58,280 nucleotides of DNA. Origin: Muribaculaceae bacterium Isolate-104 (HZI) (GTDB lineage: Bacteria > Bacteroidota > Bacteroidia > Bacteroidales > Muribaculaceae). Position numbers and translations under genes: made by a program. Each line of letters starts with the position of its first letter. Within the stretch, counting starts at the first letter, position 1. Positions 44,963 through 52,745 of this stretch are shown here, piece after piece. Where the stretch lies: contig RIBJ01000059.1 in the NCBI GenBank assembly GCA_003762715.1, positions 1 to 58,280 of the forward strand. The letters run 5' to 3'. Below the pieces are notes generated by a model. That model saw only the letters and a program-made list of their open reading frames with translations. It had not been told where the DNA came from and did not search any database.

Positions 44963-45877
44963 TTACCATGCATTTCTCACAGCCACCCGCAATTTTGCGC
45001 TGCGCGAACGCGGATTGCGCTCAACCTCTTCCGCGTCAGGCACAACAGGCTTGGAGCCTGCCAGCCGGAACGGGGCGTCACTGCGCCCGAACAGGTCTTT
45101 GTTCTCTCTGCCCTCGACATTGCCGGTGCGCATGAAATTCTTTACCATGCGGTCCTCCAGCGAATGGTATGTAATCACCGCCAGCCGCCCGCCGGGCTTT
45201 ATCACCTTCGCCGTCTGTTCAAGAAAGGAGCGCAGGGCATCCAGCTCGCCGTTCACCTCTATGCGCAGAGCCTGAAAAATCATTGCAAGCTCTTTTTTCT
45301 CCTGGCGGGGGTTGACAAAAGGCTTCACAATCTGCAAAAACCGCTCTACAGTATCAACCGGAGTCTCTGCCCGCGCACGCACCACTGCCGAGGCTATACG
45401 CCGCGCCGCTCTCACTTCACCGTACAGATAAAGCACATCTGCTATTTTTTCCTCAGGCGCCGTATTCAGAAACTGCGCGGCGGTGCGCGGCGACTTTCTG
45501 TTCATACGCATGTCGAGCGCTCCGCTCCAGCGAAATGAAAATCCGCGTTCCGCATCGTCAAAATGATGAAACGACACTCCGAGGTCGGCAAGCACGCCGT
45601 CTACTCCGTCCACCCCGTAATAACGCATGAAATTTGACAGGTAGCGGAAGTTGGAGTACACAATTGTAAACCGGGGGGCTTCAAAAGCCCGCGCCACAGC
45701 ATCCTCGTCCTGGTCAAAAGAATACAGATGCCCCTCTTTGCCAAGAGATTCCACTATCGCCCGCGAATGACCGCCGCCGCCGAATGTAGCATCGACGTAC
45801 ACGCCGTCCGGTTTTATTGCCAGAGCCTCCAGCGACTGAGGCAGCAGGGCGGGAATATGATAGATTTCTTCTTGCAT
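44963..45877 (-). CDS. rsmH: 16S rRNA (cytosine-N4)-methyltransferase RsmH
   Basis: Methylates N4 of C1402 in 16S rRNA. About 304 residues from MQEEIYHIPALL, which matches the usual family N-terminus. A longer frame from 45943 would add 22 basic residues and starts 8 nt after a possible -7 box, so it cannot be excluded. Motifs: YVDATFGGGGHSRAIVE for SAM, GVLADLGVSFHHFDDAERGFSF, FVNPRQEKKELAMIFQALRIEVN and VITYHSLEDRMVKNFM. First gene of the dcw cluster; mraZ, usually just upstream, is not present. Confidence 0.94.
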   Translation of the reverse strand: MQEEIYHIPALLPQSLEALAIKPDGVYVDATFGGGGHSRAIVESLGKEGHLYSFDQDEDAVARAFEAPRFTIVYSNFRYLSNFMRYYGVDGVDGVLADLGVSFHHFDDAERGFSFRWSGALDMRMNRKSPRTAAQFLNTAPEEKIADVLYLYGEVRAARRIASAVVRARAETPVDTVERFLQIVKPFVNPRQEKKELAMIFQALRIEVNGELDALRSFLEQTAKVIKPGGRLAVITYHSLEDRMVKNFMRTGNVEGRENKDLFGRSDAPFRLAGSKPVVPDAEEVERNPRSRSAKLRVAVRNAW

Positions 45878-45951
45878 GGCAGAGCGATATGAGCGTTTTT
45901 GGTGTTGTGTGGTTTTACGTTGTAAAGTTAGTGATTTTTGCATGTAATTTA

Positions 45952-46180
45952 CAAACTTAAACTCAAAAAATTATTACATGTTGATAACTATGCCAATGCC
46001 TGTTTTCTAAAACCGCTGACAGCCTGACAATTGCCCCTCTTGTCTGCAATTAGTTTCGTTTGCAAATGTAAATTTAACGTTTTTCCCATGCTCTATTTTG
46101 TTTTTACTTCACAAAAACTTTAATTTAGCGGTCGGATTGATTATCCGCTGCATAAAAAATCAATATTTTTATAATATCAA
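45952..46180. promoter_or_regulatory. Intergenic region between rsmH and the dehydrogenase gene
   Basis: About 300 nt of AT-rich DNA separate the two divergent genes. A minus-strand -7 box TAAGTTTG is at 45959-45952 and a weaker TAACTTTA at 45930-45923, either of which could drive the dcw cluster. No clean TAnnTTTG is seen for the plus-strand gene. Neither strand encodes an MraZ-like protein or any other recognisable product. Confidence 0.45.
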
Positions 46181-47377
46181 ATGGCAAAAGTTATAATTAT
46201 CGGAGCCGGGGGTGTCGGCACTGTCGTAGCCCACAAATGCGCCCAGAATCCGGACGTATTCACTGAGATTGTACTCGCCTCTCGCACAAAGAGCAAATGC
46301 GACGCAATTGCTAAGGCTATAGGAAGCTCCAACATCACCACCGACAGCGTCGACGCCGACAGTGTCGACCAGCTTAAAGCCCTGTTCGAGCGCCATAAAC
46401 CCGAACTGGTCATAAACGTGGCTCTTCCGTATCAGGACCTTACAATTATGGAAGCATGCCTTGCCTGCGGAGTCAATTACCTCGATACCGCAAACTACGA
46501 GCCCAAGGATGTTGCTCACTTCGAATACTCCTGGCAATGGGCTTACCGCGAAAAGTTTGAAAAAGCCGGACTCACTGCAATTCTCGGCTGCGGTTTTGAC
46601 CCCGGTGTCTCAGGCGTTTTCACCGCCTACGCGGCAAAACACTATTTCAGCGCCATGGAAACCCTTGATATTGTGGACTGCAACGCCGGTGACCATGGGA
46701 AAGCTTTCGCCACAAACTTCAACCCGGAAATCAACATCCGCGAAATTACCCAGAACGGCCGCTACTGGCAAGACGGCAAATGGGTGACAACCGGACCGCT
46801 CGAAATACACAAGCCCCTCACCTACCCCAACATCGGCGCTCGCGAGTCGTATCTGCTGTACCATGAGGAGCTTGAAAGCCTCGTTCAGAACTTCCCCACA
46901 ATAAAAAGAGCCAGATTCTGGATGACATTCGGTCAGGAGTACCTCACCCACCTGCGTGTAATACAGAATATCGGCATGGCGCGTATTGACGAGGTTGACT
47001 ACAACGGCACCAAGATAGTACCGCTTCAGTTCCTTAAGGCAGTGCTGCCAAACCCCCAGGACCTCGGCGAAAACTATCACGGCGAAACATCAATCGGATG
47101 CCGCATCAGCGGTCTTGACAAAGACGGCAAGCCGTTGACATACTACATATACAACAATTGCAGCCACGAGGAAGCCTACAAGGAAACCGGCATGCAGGCG
47201 GTGAGCTACACCACCGGAGTGCCCGCCATGATAGGCGCAAAGATGTTCCTGACAGGAAAATGGAAAAAAGCCGGTGTGCACAACGTTGAGGAATTCGATC
47301 CGGACCCCTTCATGGCACAGCTTTCTCTCCAGGGTCTCCCCTGGCATGAGGTTGTCAACGGCGACATTGAGCTCTGA
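46181..47377 (+). CDS. Saccharopine-dehydrogenase-family carboxynorspermidine/carboxyspermidine synthase
   Basis: 398 residues. The N-terminal Rossmann motif is VIIIGAGGVGTVVAHKCAQ, followed by LVINVALPYQDLTIMEACL, GVNYLDTANYEPKD and GCGFDPGVSGVFTAY. The C-terminal part has NCSHEEAYKETGMQAVSYTTG. The sequence fits carboxynorspermidine synthase rather than the lysine enzymes. In the alternative spermidine route it joins aspartate semialdehyde to a diamine, then a separate decarboxylase (not in this window) finishes the job. It converges on and overlaps the TPR gene by 23 nt. Confidence 0.88.
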   Translation: MAKVIIIGAGGVGTVVAHKCAQNPDVFTEIVLASRTKSKCDAIAKAIGSSNITTDSVDADSVDQLKALFERHKPELVINVALPYQDLTIMEACLACGVNYLDTANYEPKDVAHFEYSWQWAYREKFEKAGLTAILGCGFDPGVSGVFTAYAAKHYFSAMETLDIVDCNAGDHGKAFATNFNPEINIREITQNGRYWQDGKWVTTGPLEIHKPLTYPNIGARESYLLYHEELESLVQNFPTIKRARFWMTFGQEYLTHLRVIQNIGMARIDEVDYNGTKIVPLQFLKAVLPNPQDLGENYHGETSIGCRISGLDKDGKPLTYYIYNNCSHEEAYKETGMQAVSYTTGVPAMIGAKMFLTGKWKKAGVHNVEEFDPDPFMAQLSLQGLPWHEVVNGDIEL

Positions 47378-48080
47378 TGCCCAGTTTAGCCTCCAGATAA
47401 GGAGTCGGACATATATCATAGGCGCGGCGCAGATATTCTGCGCCCGCTTTTTTATTGCCCCTGTCCCACAAGGCGTTACCGAGATATAGCAGAGCAGTGA
47501 CATTATCCGGACTTATCTCGACAACGCGACTGTACACCCGCTCCGCCGCAGTCATGTCGCCACAGTCAAGATAGCCCTGCGCCATGAGTTCCAGATACTC
47601 GACATTGTCCGGCAATCCGTCAAGCATTCTGCGTGCGCACTCAACTGTCTTTTCTCCGTTGTGGCGAAACGCGAAATAATGGAGCAGCCGCAAGTCAACA
47701 GCACGGCGCAGCCACGGTTCCGACACCACAACAGTTTCAAGATAGTCCTCATACACAGCCGGTTTGCCCAGCGCTATTGAAGCTCGCTCCACCCCGCCAA
47801 ACAGCGAATCCACCACCACGCGGTGTTCTATTGCCGACCTCGTAAGCCGCTGCTGGCTGAGAGTATCACCCGCCATTGCAGCAGAAGCTATGGCTCTCAC
47901 ATATGTGGCGCACTCTGCCGGCTGCCGGACAAGCATAAGGTCACACATCGCAAGCGCGCTAAGCCACTCTTTCTGGACATAAAACCGCTCTGCCTTGACA
48001 GCAATCGAATCGTAAGGCACAGTTGCGCAGGCGGCGATGCCGCTCCACACACAAAAAATCGCAATCAGTCTTTTCAACAT
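47355..48080 (-). CDS. Exported TPR-repeat protein
   Basis: 241 residues. The N-terminus MLKRLIAIFCVWSGIAACATV is a signal peptide, possibly a lipoprotein type with IAAC. The rest is helical. Clear tetratricopeptide repeats occur at about 145-235: NVEYLELMAQGYLDCGDMTA and NVTALLYLGNALWDRGNKKA. It probably acts as an envelope scaffold of unknown partner. The start overlaps the regulator gene upstream by 7 nt and the 3' end overlaps the convergent dehydrogenase gene by 23 nt. Confidence 0.75.
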   Translation of the reverse strand: MLKRLIAIFCVWSGIAACATVPYDSIAVKAERFYVQKEWLSALAMCDLMLVRQPAECATYVRAIASAAMAGDTLSQQRLTRSAIEHRVVVDSLFGGVERASIALGKPAVYEDYLETVVVSEPWLRRAVDLRLLHYFAFRHNGEKTVECARRMLDGLPDNVEYLELMAQGYLDCGDMTAAERVYSRVVEISPDNVTALLYLGNALWDRGNKKAGAEYLRRAYDICPTPYLEAKLGIRAQCRR

Positions 48081-48742
48081 CTCAGCCGGTAATTGATAAT
48101 AGCGTCTACCAGATACATCGCCTTTATGTCCGCGCGGTCAACAATCATGTCATCATAATCGCTGTTGGCGCTGACAAGGCGTATCTTTTCATCATCGTCA
48201 GCACGCCGCACATACTTGACAAGCCGGTAGTCCTCCAATACTATAACGTAAATCTGCCCCCAGAAGATGTTGTGACTGTCATTTACCGGATTTATAGATA
48301 TATATGCACCGGGCTCTATGACCGGAACCATGCTGTCGCCGCTCACATGCACTATCACATCGTCTTTTTTAAGGCGCGGCAGACTGATATGACCTATAAT
48401 GCGCTCTTCCGTAAACATCTGCGCCAGCTCTTCCGTACCCGCAACCACATCAATGTCGTATATCGGCACTACCGCTCCGCCTCCCTGCGCACCTTCCTCG
48501 CGGTCTTTGGAAAACGGCACATCGCGACCATGCGCAAGCCATGTCTTGGACACTCCGAGGTCTACGGAAATCCTGTTCATGAGACCCTCTGTCACCGGAA
48601 GACGCCCGCTCAGATGCTTGGACATGTTTGCCGGGTCTATACCTATGCGACGCGCAAATTCCTTTTGTGTAATGCCGAGTTTCCTTATAAGGAATCTGAT
48701 ACGGTCGGCAGGCGTAACCGCGCCGCTATGAGGATTATACAT
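48074..48742 (-). CDS. XRE-type regulator with LexA-like S24 peptidase domain
   Basis: 222 residues. The N-terminal helix-turn-helix is GITQKEFARRIGIDPANMSK at about 23-42. The C-terminal S24 domain has the nucleophile Ser137 in VSGDSMVPV and the general base Lys176 in RLVKYVRR. A potential self-cleavage bond Ala101-Gly102 lies in DIDVVAGTEEL. The spacing cleavage-Ser-Lys (101/137/176) is close to that of LexA (84/119/156). It may therefore be a self-inactivating repressor, although no phage genes are nearby. It overlaps the TPR gene by 7 nt. The target operons are unknown. Confidence 0.85.
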   Translation of the reverse strand: MYNPHSGAVTPADRIRFLIRKLGITQKEFARRIGIDPANMSKHLSGRLPVTEGLMNRISVDLGVSKTWLAHGRDVPFSKDREEGAQGGGAVVPIYDIDVVAGTEELAQMFTEERIIGHISLPRLKKDDVIVHVSGDSMVPVIEPGAYISINPVNDSHNIFWGQIYVIVLEDYRLVKYVRRADDDEKIRLVSANSDYDDMIVDRADIKAMYLVDAIINYRLRC

Positions 48743-48780
48743 AAAAACCGGTTATTAATTTTTGAAAGCATGGATTTGTG

Positions 48781-48811
48781 CAAAGGTAAAGGTTATTGGG
48801 CGAATTGCCAA
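48781..48811 (-). promoter_or_regulatory. S24-regulator promoter (-33 TTGG, -7 TACCTTTG)
   Basis: On the minus strand, TTGG (48811-48808) and TACCTTTG (48788-48781) are 19 nt apart, a near-ideal Bacteroidota promoter. The leader is about 33 nt. It contains AACCGGTT just before the start codon, a short dyad that could be an autoregulatory site. Confidence 0.75.
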
Positions 48812-48871
48812 CTGAATTGTTGTAATTTTGCCATTTTCGCGACAGCAACCAAGCAACCGAACAAAATTTCA

Positions 48872-49354
48872 TCAGATTTCGCGGGCGACAGCAAGCAGAG
48901 CCTCGCCGATGACCTGATATTCCACCGCAAACTCCCTGCCGTCGGGAATCCGGGCGGTGCCCGCAGCCACCGCTATGTCATGAATTGTGATACTGTCACT
49001 ACCGGCTGCCTTGTACACAGCCTCTTTTGCCGTCCAGGCGTGGAGCAGACTTTCGCACTCGTCATCCGCTCGCATGAACTTGCCGGCGACTCGCTCCAGT
49101 TGGCTTCGCGGAGCCTCTATATCCACCCCTACAGCGCTATCAGACACGGCAAGTACAGCCAGCCCGGCTCCATGACTCACCGAAACATGCTCTGCCACAC
49201 CTATTATATAAGGTGCGCCCGAATCGGCATGTGCAAGCTCCGCTTCTCCGAAAGCCTCTTTCACAAGCGCTTTTACAGCCCGCCTCTCGTGTTCGCGCGC
49301 TGAGCCTTCAAGCCGACTCATATAAAGGGTGCAATATGGCAGTTCAATCACCAT
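48872..49354 (-). CDS. 4'-phosphopantetheinyl transferase
   Basis: 160 residues from MVIELPYC; longer in-frame starts overlap gldE and add nothing recognisable. It transfers the phosphopantetheine arm of CoA to carrier proteins. Metal and CoA motifs are SVSHGAGLAVLAVSDSAVGVDIE near residue 60 and LLHAWTAKEAVYKAAGS near 105. The short, Sfp-like architecture with a single GVDIE and WTAKEA fits the superfamily. It follows gldE, as in related genomes by my recollection. The natural substrate (ACP or another carrier) cannot be told. Confidence 0.85.
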   Translation of the reverse strand: MVIELPYCTLYMSRLEGSAREHERRAVKALVKEAFGEAELAHADSGAPYIIGVAEHVSVSHGAGLAVLAVSDSAVGVDIEAPRSQLERVAGKFMRADDECESLLHAWTAKEAVYKAAGSDSITIHDIAVAAGTARIPDGREFAVEYQVIGEALLAVAREI

Positions 49355-49385
49355 AGTCCGCGAAGTCCGGGATAATAAAGCGCCC

Positions 49386-50738
49386 TCACGCCGAAGTGTG
49401 TTGGATATCGGGCATAACCTTGACACGCACACTGGCTATACGGTGACCGCTTATGTCAAGAATCAGAAAACGGCATCTGCCATATACCAACGGCTCCTTC
49501 TCCTTGGGAAAATCGCCTTTTATAGCCAAAAGCATACCGGCAAGAGTCTCGCAGTCCGAGGCTACGTCCTCAAATTCATCCTCATCAAGACCTGTGACAC
49601 GGAAAAAGTCGCCGAGCAGTGTCTTGCCGTCGAATATATATGTGTCATCCGGGAGTTTCTTGTAAGTCTTTTCATCCTCGTCATACTCGTCGTTTATGTC
49701 GCCGACAATCTCTTCGAGCACATCCTCCATGGTCACAAGCCCTTGAGTGCCGCCAAACTCGTCGACCACAATAGCCATGTGGATACGTCTGCGGCGGAAA
49801 TCCTCAAGCAGGTCGTCAATCATACGGCTCTCGGGCACAAAATATGGCTGACGCAACAGCTTGTGCCAGTCGAAATCCGCAGCCGCCTTGCCTATGTAAG
49901 GCAAAAGGTCACGCGAGTACAGCACCCCCTTGATATTGTCTTGCGAGCCGTCACACACAGGCAGGCGGCTGTAGCCCTTCTCTATCACCACCTTCATCAC
50001 ATCTTCAAAGCTGTCCTCAAGGTCAAGAGATGTCATGTCAACACGCGGAGTCATTACCTCGCTTGCCGTTGTGTCGCCGAACCTGAGTATGCCCTCAAGC
50101 ATCTCTTTTTCCTCGCCCGCCTGCACATCGGTTATTTCAAGCGCCTGGGAAAGATCGTCTGCCGTAACATCGTCATCCTTTTTCGCAACCACCTTGTTGA
50201 CAATTATGGTGCTGCGCTCCAGCATTGCCGCCAGCGGCATGAACAGCAGGGTAAGAAGTTTAACGCCTCCGGTAGAGAAACGCACCCAGCGCATATTGTC
50301 ACTGTTGGCAATCAGCTTAGGCAATATTTCACCGAAAAGCAGTATGAGAAAGGTGAGTATTACAGACTGCAAAATAAAACTCAGCACCTCGCTCATGCCC
50401 TCAAACACAGGCCCGAGAGCAAAGTTACACAACACCACAATGGTAACATTTACCAGGTTGTTGGCAATCAGTATAGTGGCGAGAAGCCGCTCCGGCATTC
50501 TGACAAGCCTGATGGCGCTGTCGCCGCCCGGCATCTCCTCCAGCTCCTCGCACTGACGCTCGGTAAGGGAGAAAAATGCAATCTCGCTTCCGGACACAAA
50601 TCCGGACACCAGCAGTGCCAACAACGCTAAGACAAGGGCTACAATCTGACCCACGCCGAAAGTTTCCGGCAGAGTCATCGCTATCACAGAAAATATACCT
50701 GCAACACAATCGGCTGCTGGCAAAGGATCAATATCCAA
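49386..50738 (-). CDS. gldE: GldE-like CNNM/CBS/CorC_HlyC membrane protein
   Basis: 450 residues. CNNM domain at about 30-190 (VSGFVSGSEIAFFSLTERQ and LLFGEILPKLIAN), a CBS pair at about 215-345 (VMTPRVDMTSLDLED and VVDEFGGTQGLVTMEDVLEEI), then a CorC_HlyC domain to about 440. The architecture and adjacency to a phosphopantetheinyl transferase match GldE of Bacteroidota. GldE is needed for gliding in Flavobacterium; in non-gliding gut species the role is unknown, possibly metal homeostasis or support of lipoprotein/T9SS function. Confidence 0.8.
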   Translation of the reverse strand: MDIDPLPAADCVAGIFSVIAMTLPETFGVGQIVALVLALLALLVSGFVSGSEIAFFSLTERQCEELEEMPGGDSAIRLVRMPERLLATILIANNLVNVTIVVLCNFALGPVFEGMSEVLSFILQSVILTFLILLFGEILPKLIANSDNMRWVRFSTGGVKLLTLLFMPLAAMLERSTIIVNKVVAKKDDDVTADDLSQALEITDVQAGEEKEMLEGILRFGDTTASEVMTPRVDMTSLDLEDSFEDVMKVVIEKGYSRLPVCDGSQDNIKGVLYSRDLLPYIGKAAADFDWHKLLRQPYFVPESRMIDDLLEDFRRRRIHMAIVVDEFGGTQGLVTMEDVLEEIVGDINDEYDEDEKTYKKLPDDTYIFDGKTLLGDFFRVTGLDEDEFEDVASDCETLAGMLLAIKGDFPKEKEPLVYGRCRFLILDISGHRIASVRVKVMPDIQHTSA

Positions 50739-50799
50739 TTCTTGAGAATTTAGTTAAACAAAGATGGCGACATTCATTGCCTCGCCATGGTTCACGTTG

Positions 50800-50831
50800 C
50801 AAAATTAACTCTTTTGTAATTCGTTTGCAAA
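50800..50831 (-). promoter_or_regulatory. gldE promoter (-33 TTTG, -7 TAATTTTG)
   Basis: On the minus strand, TTTG (50831-50828) and TAATTTTG (50807-50800) are 20 nt apart. The leader to the gldE ATG is about 60 nt. Confidence 0.65.
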
Positions 50832-50940
50832 TTATTGACGCAAAGTGCGCGCAACCTGTCAGACAGATAGCGCGCACTCTATGATTCAATGGCTTGTGTG
50901 TTTTTCAGTATCGTTATATCCTTTCTTGGCTGCGGGGATA

Positions 50941-51447
50941 TCAGCGATAGTCGGCGAAACGGGTCTGGAGCTGCTGGCGGGCAAAGAAGATGCGGCTCTT
51001 GATTGTGCCCAGCGGCAGATTCATCTCCTCGGCGATTTCGTCATACTTGTAGCCTGCCACATGCATCGAGAACGGCACTCGGTATTTCTCCGGAAACTCA
51101 TTGATGGCAGCGGTGATTTCCGACGCGGTATATGAGCCCTCGGGCGAGTCGATGCCGCTGTCCTGGCTCAGATTGAGGTGATACAGATCCTCGGTCTGGT
51201 CTATCACTGTTGCGCTCCGCGCTATGCGGCGGTAGTTGTTGATGAAGATGTTGCGCATTATCGTGAACACCCACCCCTTGAAGTTGGTGTTCTCGACATA
51301 CTTGTCGGCGTTGTCGAGCGCCTTGACCATTGTGTCCTGGAGAAGGTCATACGCGTCATCGCGGTTGGAGGTGAGCATGTACGCGAAGTTGAGCATGTTG
51401 CCCTGAAGGGCTGTGAGGCGGTCGGTGAATGAGGGAGTAGCAGCCAT
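50941..51447 (-). CDS. ECF-type RNA polymerase sigma factor
   Basis: 168 residues from MAATPSFTDRL; a longer frame from 51537 begins upstream of the predicted transcription start and was rejected. Region 2 contains MLNFAYMLTSNRDDAYDLLQDT and FKGWVFTIMRNIFINNYRR. Region 4 contains ITAAINEFPEKYRVPFSMHV and YDEIAEEMNLPLGTIKSRIFFARQ split over the helix-turn-helix. No anti-sigma gene lies next to it, so its signal is unclear. It has its own promoter and a leader of about 80 nt. Confidence 0.92.
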   Translation of the reverse strand: MAATPSFTDRLTALQGNMLNFAYMLTSNRDDAYDLLQDTMVKALDNADKYVENTNFKGWVFTIMRNIFINNYRRIARSATVIDQTEDLYHLNLSQDSGIDSPEGSYTASEITAAINEFPEKYRVPFSMHVAGYKYDEIAEEMNLPLGTIKSRIFFARQQLQTRFADYR

Positions 51448-51534
51448 AGTAGTAAGTTTAAAGTAAGAAGTGATAAATAGTTCTGTTAACGTTTTAGGTT
51501 TGGTCGGGCGGGGTTCTGTTCCCTTCCGACGTTG

Positions 51535-51596
51535 CAAAGTTACGGCGTTTTACACCGTTACAAGAATTTTAAAGTTAACAGAAGTTAAATCAGTTA
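51535..51596 (-). promoter_or_regulatory. Sigma-factor promoter with upstream AGTTA repeats
   Basis: On the minus strand, TTG (51563-51561) and TAACTTTG (51542-51535) are 18 nt apart. Just upstream, the plus-strand motif AGTTA occurs at 51573, 51583 and 51592, about one helical turn apart. It could be a binding site for a regulator or simply AT-rich upstream DNA. Confidence 0.55.
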
Positions 51597-51631
51597 CATA
51601 CTTGTTACACCGTGGCGCACATGGCTGCAAA

Positions 51632-52741
51632 TCAACGCTTTCCTACATCCACCTTTACAGTAGCCGGTAAAGTGTCATTGCGTTTTTGTACCGCGTCGAT
51701 AACCTCGTGGGCAAGGTGGGCAAATGCGTTGCCGGTTATAGTGTCACCGTCCAATGCAACAGGCGCTCCGGCATCGCCACCTGAGCACACACTGCCGACA
51801 AGGGGTATCTGCGCGAGCAAGGGCACTCCCGCTTCTTGCGCGAGACGGCACCCGCCGCCGTTGCCGAATATATAATATTTTTCATCGGGGTGCTTCTCGG
51901 GGGTGAACCAAGCCATATTTTCCACCAGTCCGAGCACAGGCACATTCACTTTGTCGCCGACAAACATACTGATACCCTTGCGGGCGTCAGCCAGAGCCAC
52001 CTCCTGGGGGGTTGTCACCACAACCACGCCGGTTATAGCGAGAGTCTGCACCAGAGTAAGGTGGATGTCACTTGTGCCGGGAGGCATGTCAATAAGAAAA
52101 TAGTCGAGCTCGCCCCAGTCTGCCTCCTCGATAAGCTGCTTGAGAGCGTTGCTTGCCATTCCGCCGCGCCACAGCACCGCGCTGTTGCGGTCAACAAGAA
52201 AACCTATCGAGAGCATTTTCACTCCATAGCGCTCTACCGGAATGATAAGCGGTCTGCCATCCACCTCGTGCATGTACACCTGCTCATCCTCGACCCCGAA
52301 CATCTTCGGCACGCTCGGTCCGAAGATATCGGCATCAAGCAGACCCACCTTATAGCCCTCGCGTGCGAGCGCCACCGCAAGGTTGCTTGACACCGTGCTT
52401 TTTCCCACGCCCCCTTTTCCAGAGCTTACACCTATTATATTTTTAACGCCCGGAAGCACATTTTTCACCGCGGCGGGAGTCTGCTTGAGAAAAGTCATGC
52501 TTACTGTCGGCTCGACAAACTCACCGACAAAAGTCTTGAGCGCCGCCTCGGCAGCCTTCACAAGCGATTTCGCAAACGGGTCGGTCGGTTTCTCAAAAAC
52601 TAGGCTGAAGCTCACCTTGTTGCCGTCAATGCGAATATCGTCGGCAACCATCTGCGCCTCAACTATGTTTTTGCCGTTGCCCGGATAGCGCACATTTTTA
52701 AGCGCCTCCAGTATAAGATTGGGGTATAGTCTGTTCTCCAT
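51632..52741 (-). CDS. Mrp/ApbC-family Fe-S cluster carrier ATPase
   Basis: 369 residues. A DUF59 (MIP18-like) domain covers about 1-95. The P-loop ATPase begins with IIGVSSGKGGVGKSTVSSNL and continues with GLLDADIFGPSVPKMFG, YFLIDMPPGTSDIHLTLVQ and TTPQEVALADARKGI. Where E. coli Mrp has a CxxC motif, this protein reads MAWFTPEKHPDEKYYIFG, so the bridging cysteine pair is absent. The family delivers Fe-S clusters to target proteins. It begins 4 nt after trmB. Confidence 0.9.
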   Translation of the reverse strand: MENRLYPNLILEALKNVRYPGNGKNIVEAQMVADDIRIDGNKVSFSLVFEKPTDPFAKSLVKAAEAALKTFVGEFVEPTVSMTFLKQTPAAVKNVLPGVKNIIGVSSGKGGVGKSTVSSNLAVALAREGYKVGLLDADIFGPSVPKMFGVEDEQVYMHEVDGRPLIIPVERYGVKMLSIGFLVDRNSAVLWRGGMASNALKQLIEEADWGELDYFLIDMPPGTSDIHLTLVQTLAITGVVVVTTPQEVALADARKGISMFVGDKVNVPVLGLVENMAWFTPEKHPDEKYYIFGNGGGCRLAQEAGVPLLAQIPLVGSVCSGGDAGAPVALDGDTITGNAFAHLAHEVIDAVQKRNDTLPATVKVDVGKR

Positions 52742-52745
52742 CTGA

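Noticed and set aside
48023-49303. 426-codon open frame on the plus strand
   Set aside because: Antisense to the S24 regulator and phosphopantetheinyl transferase genes; no domain signals and it runs through a clear minus-strand promoter.
49329-50630. 433-codon open frame on the plus strand
   Set aside because: Antisense to gldE, which has complete CNNM, CBS and CorC_HlyC domains.
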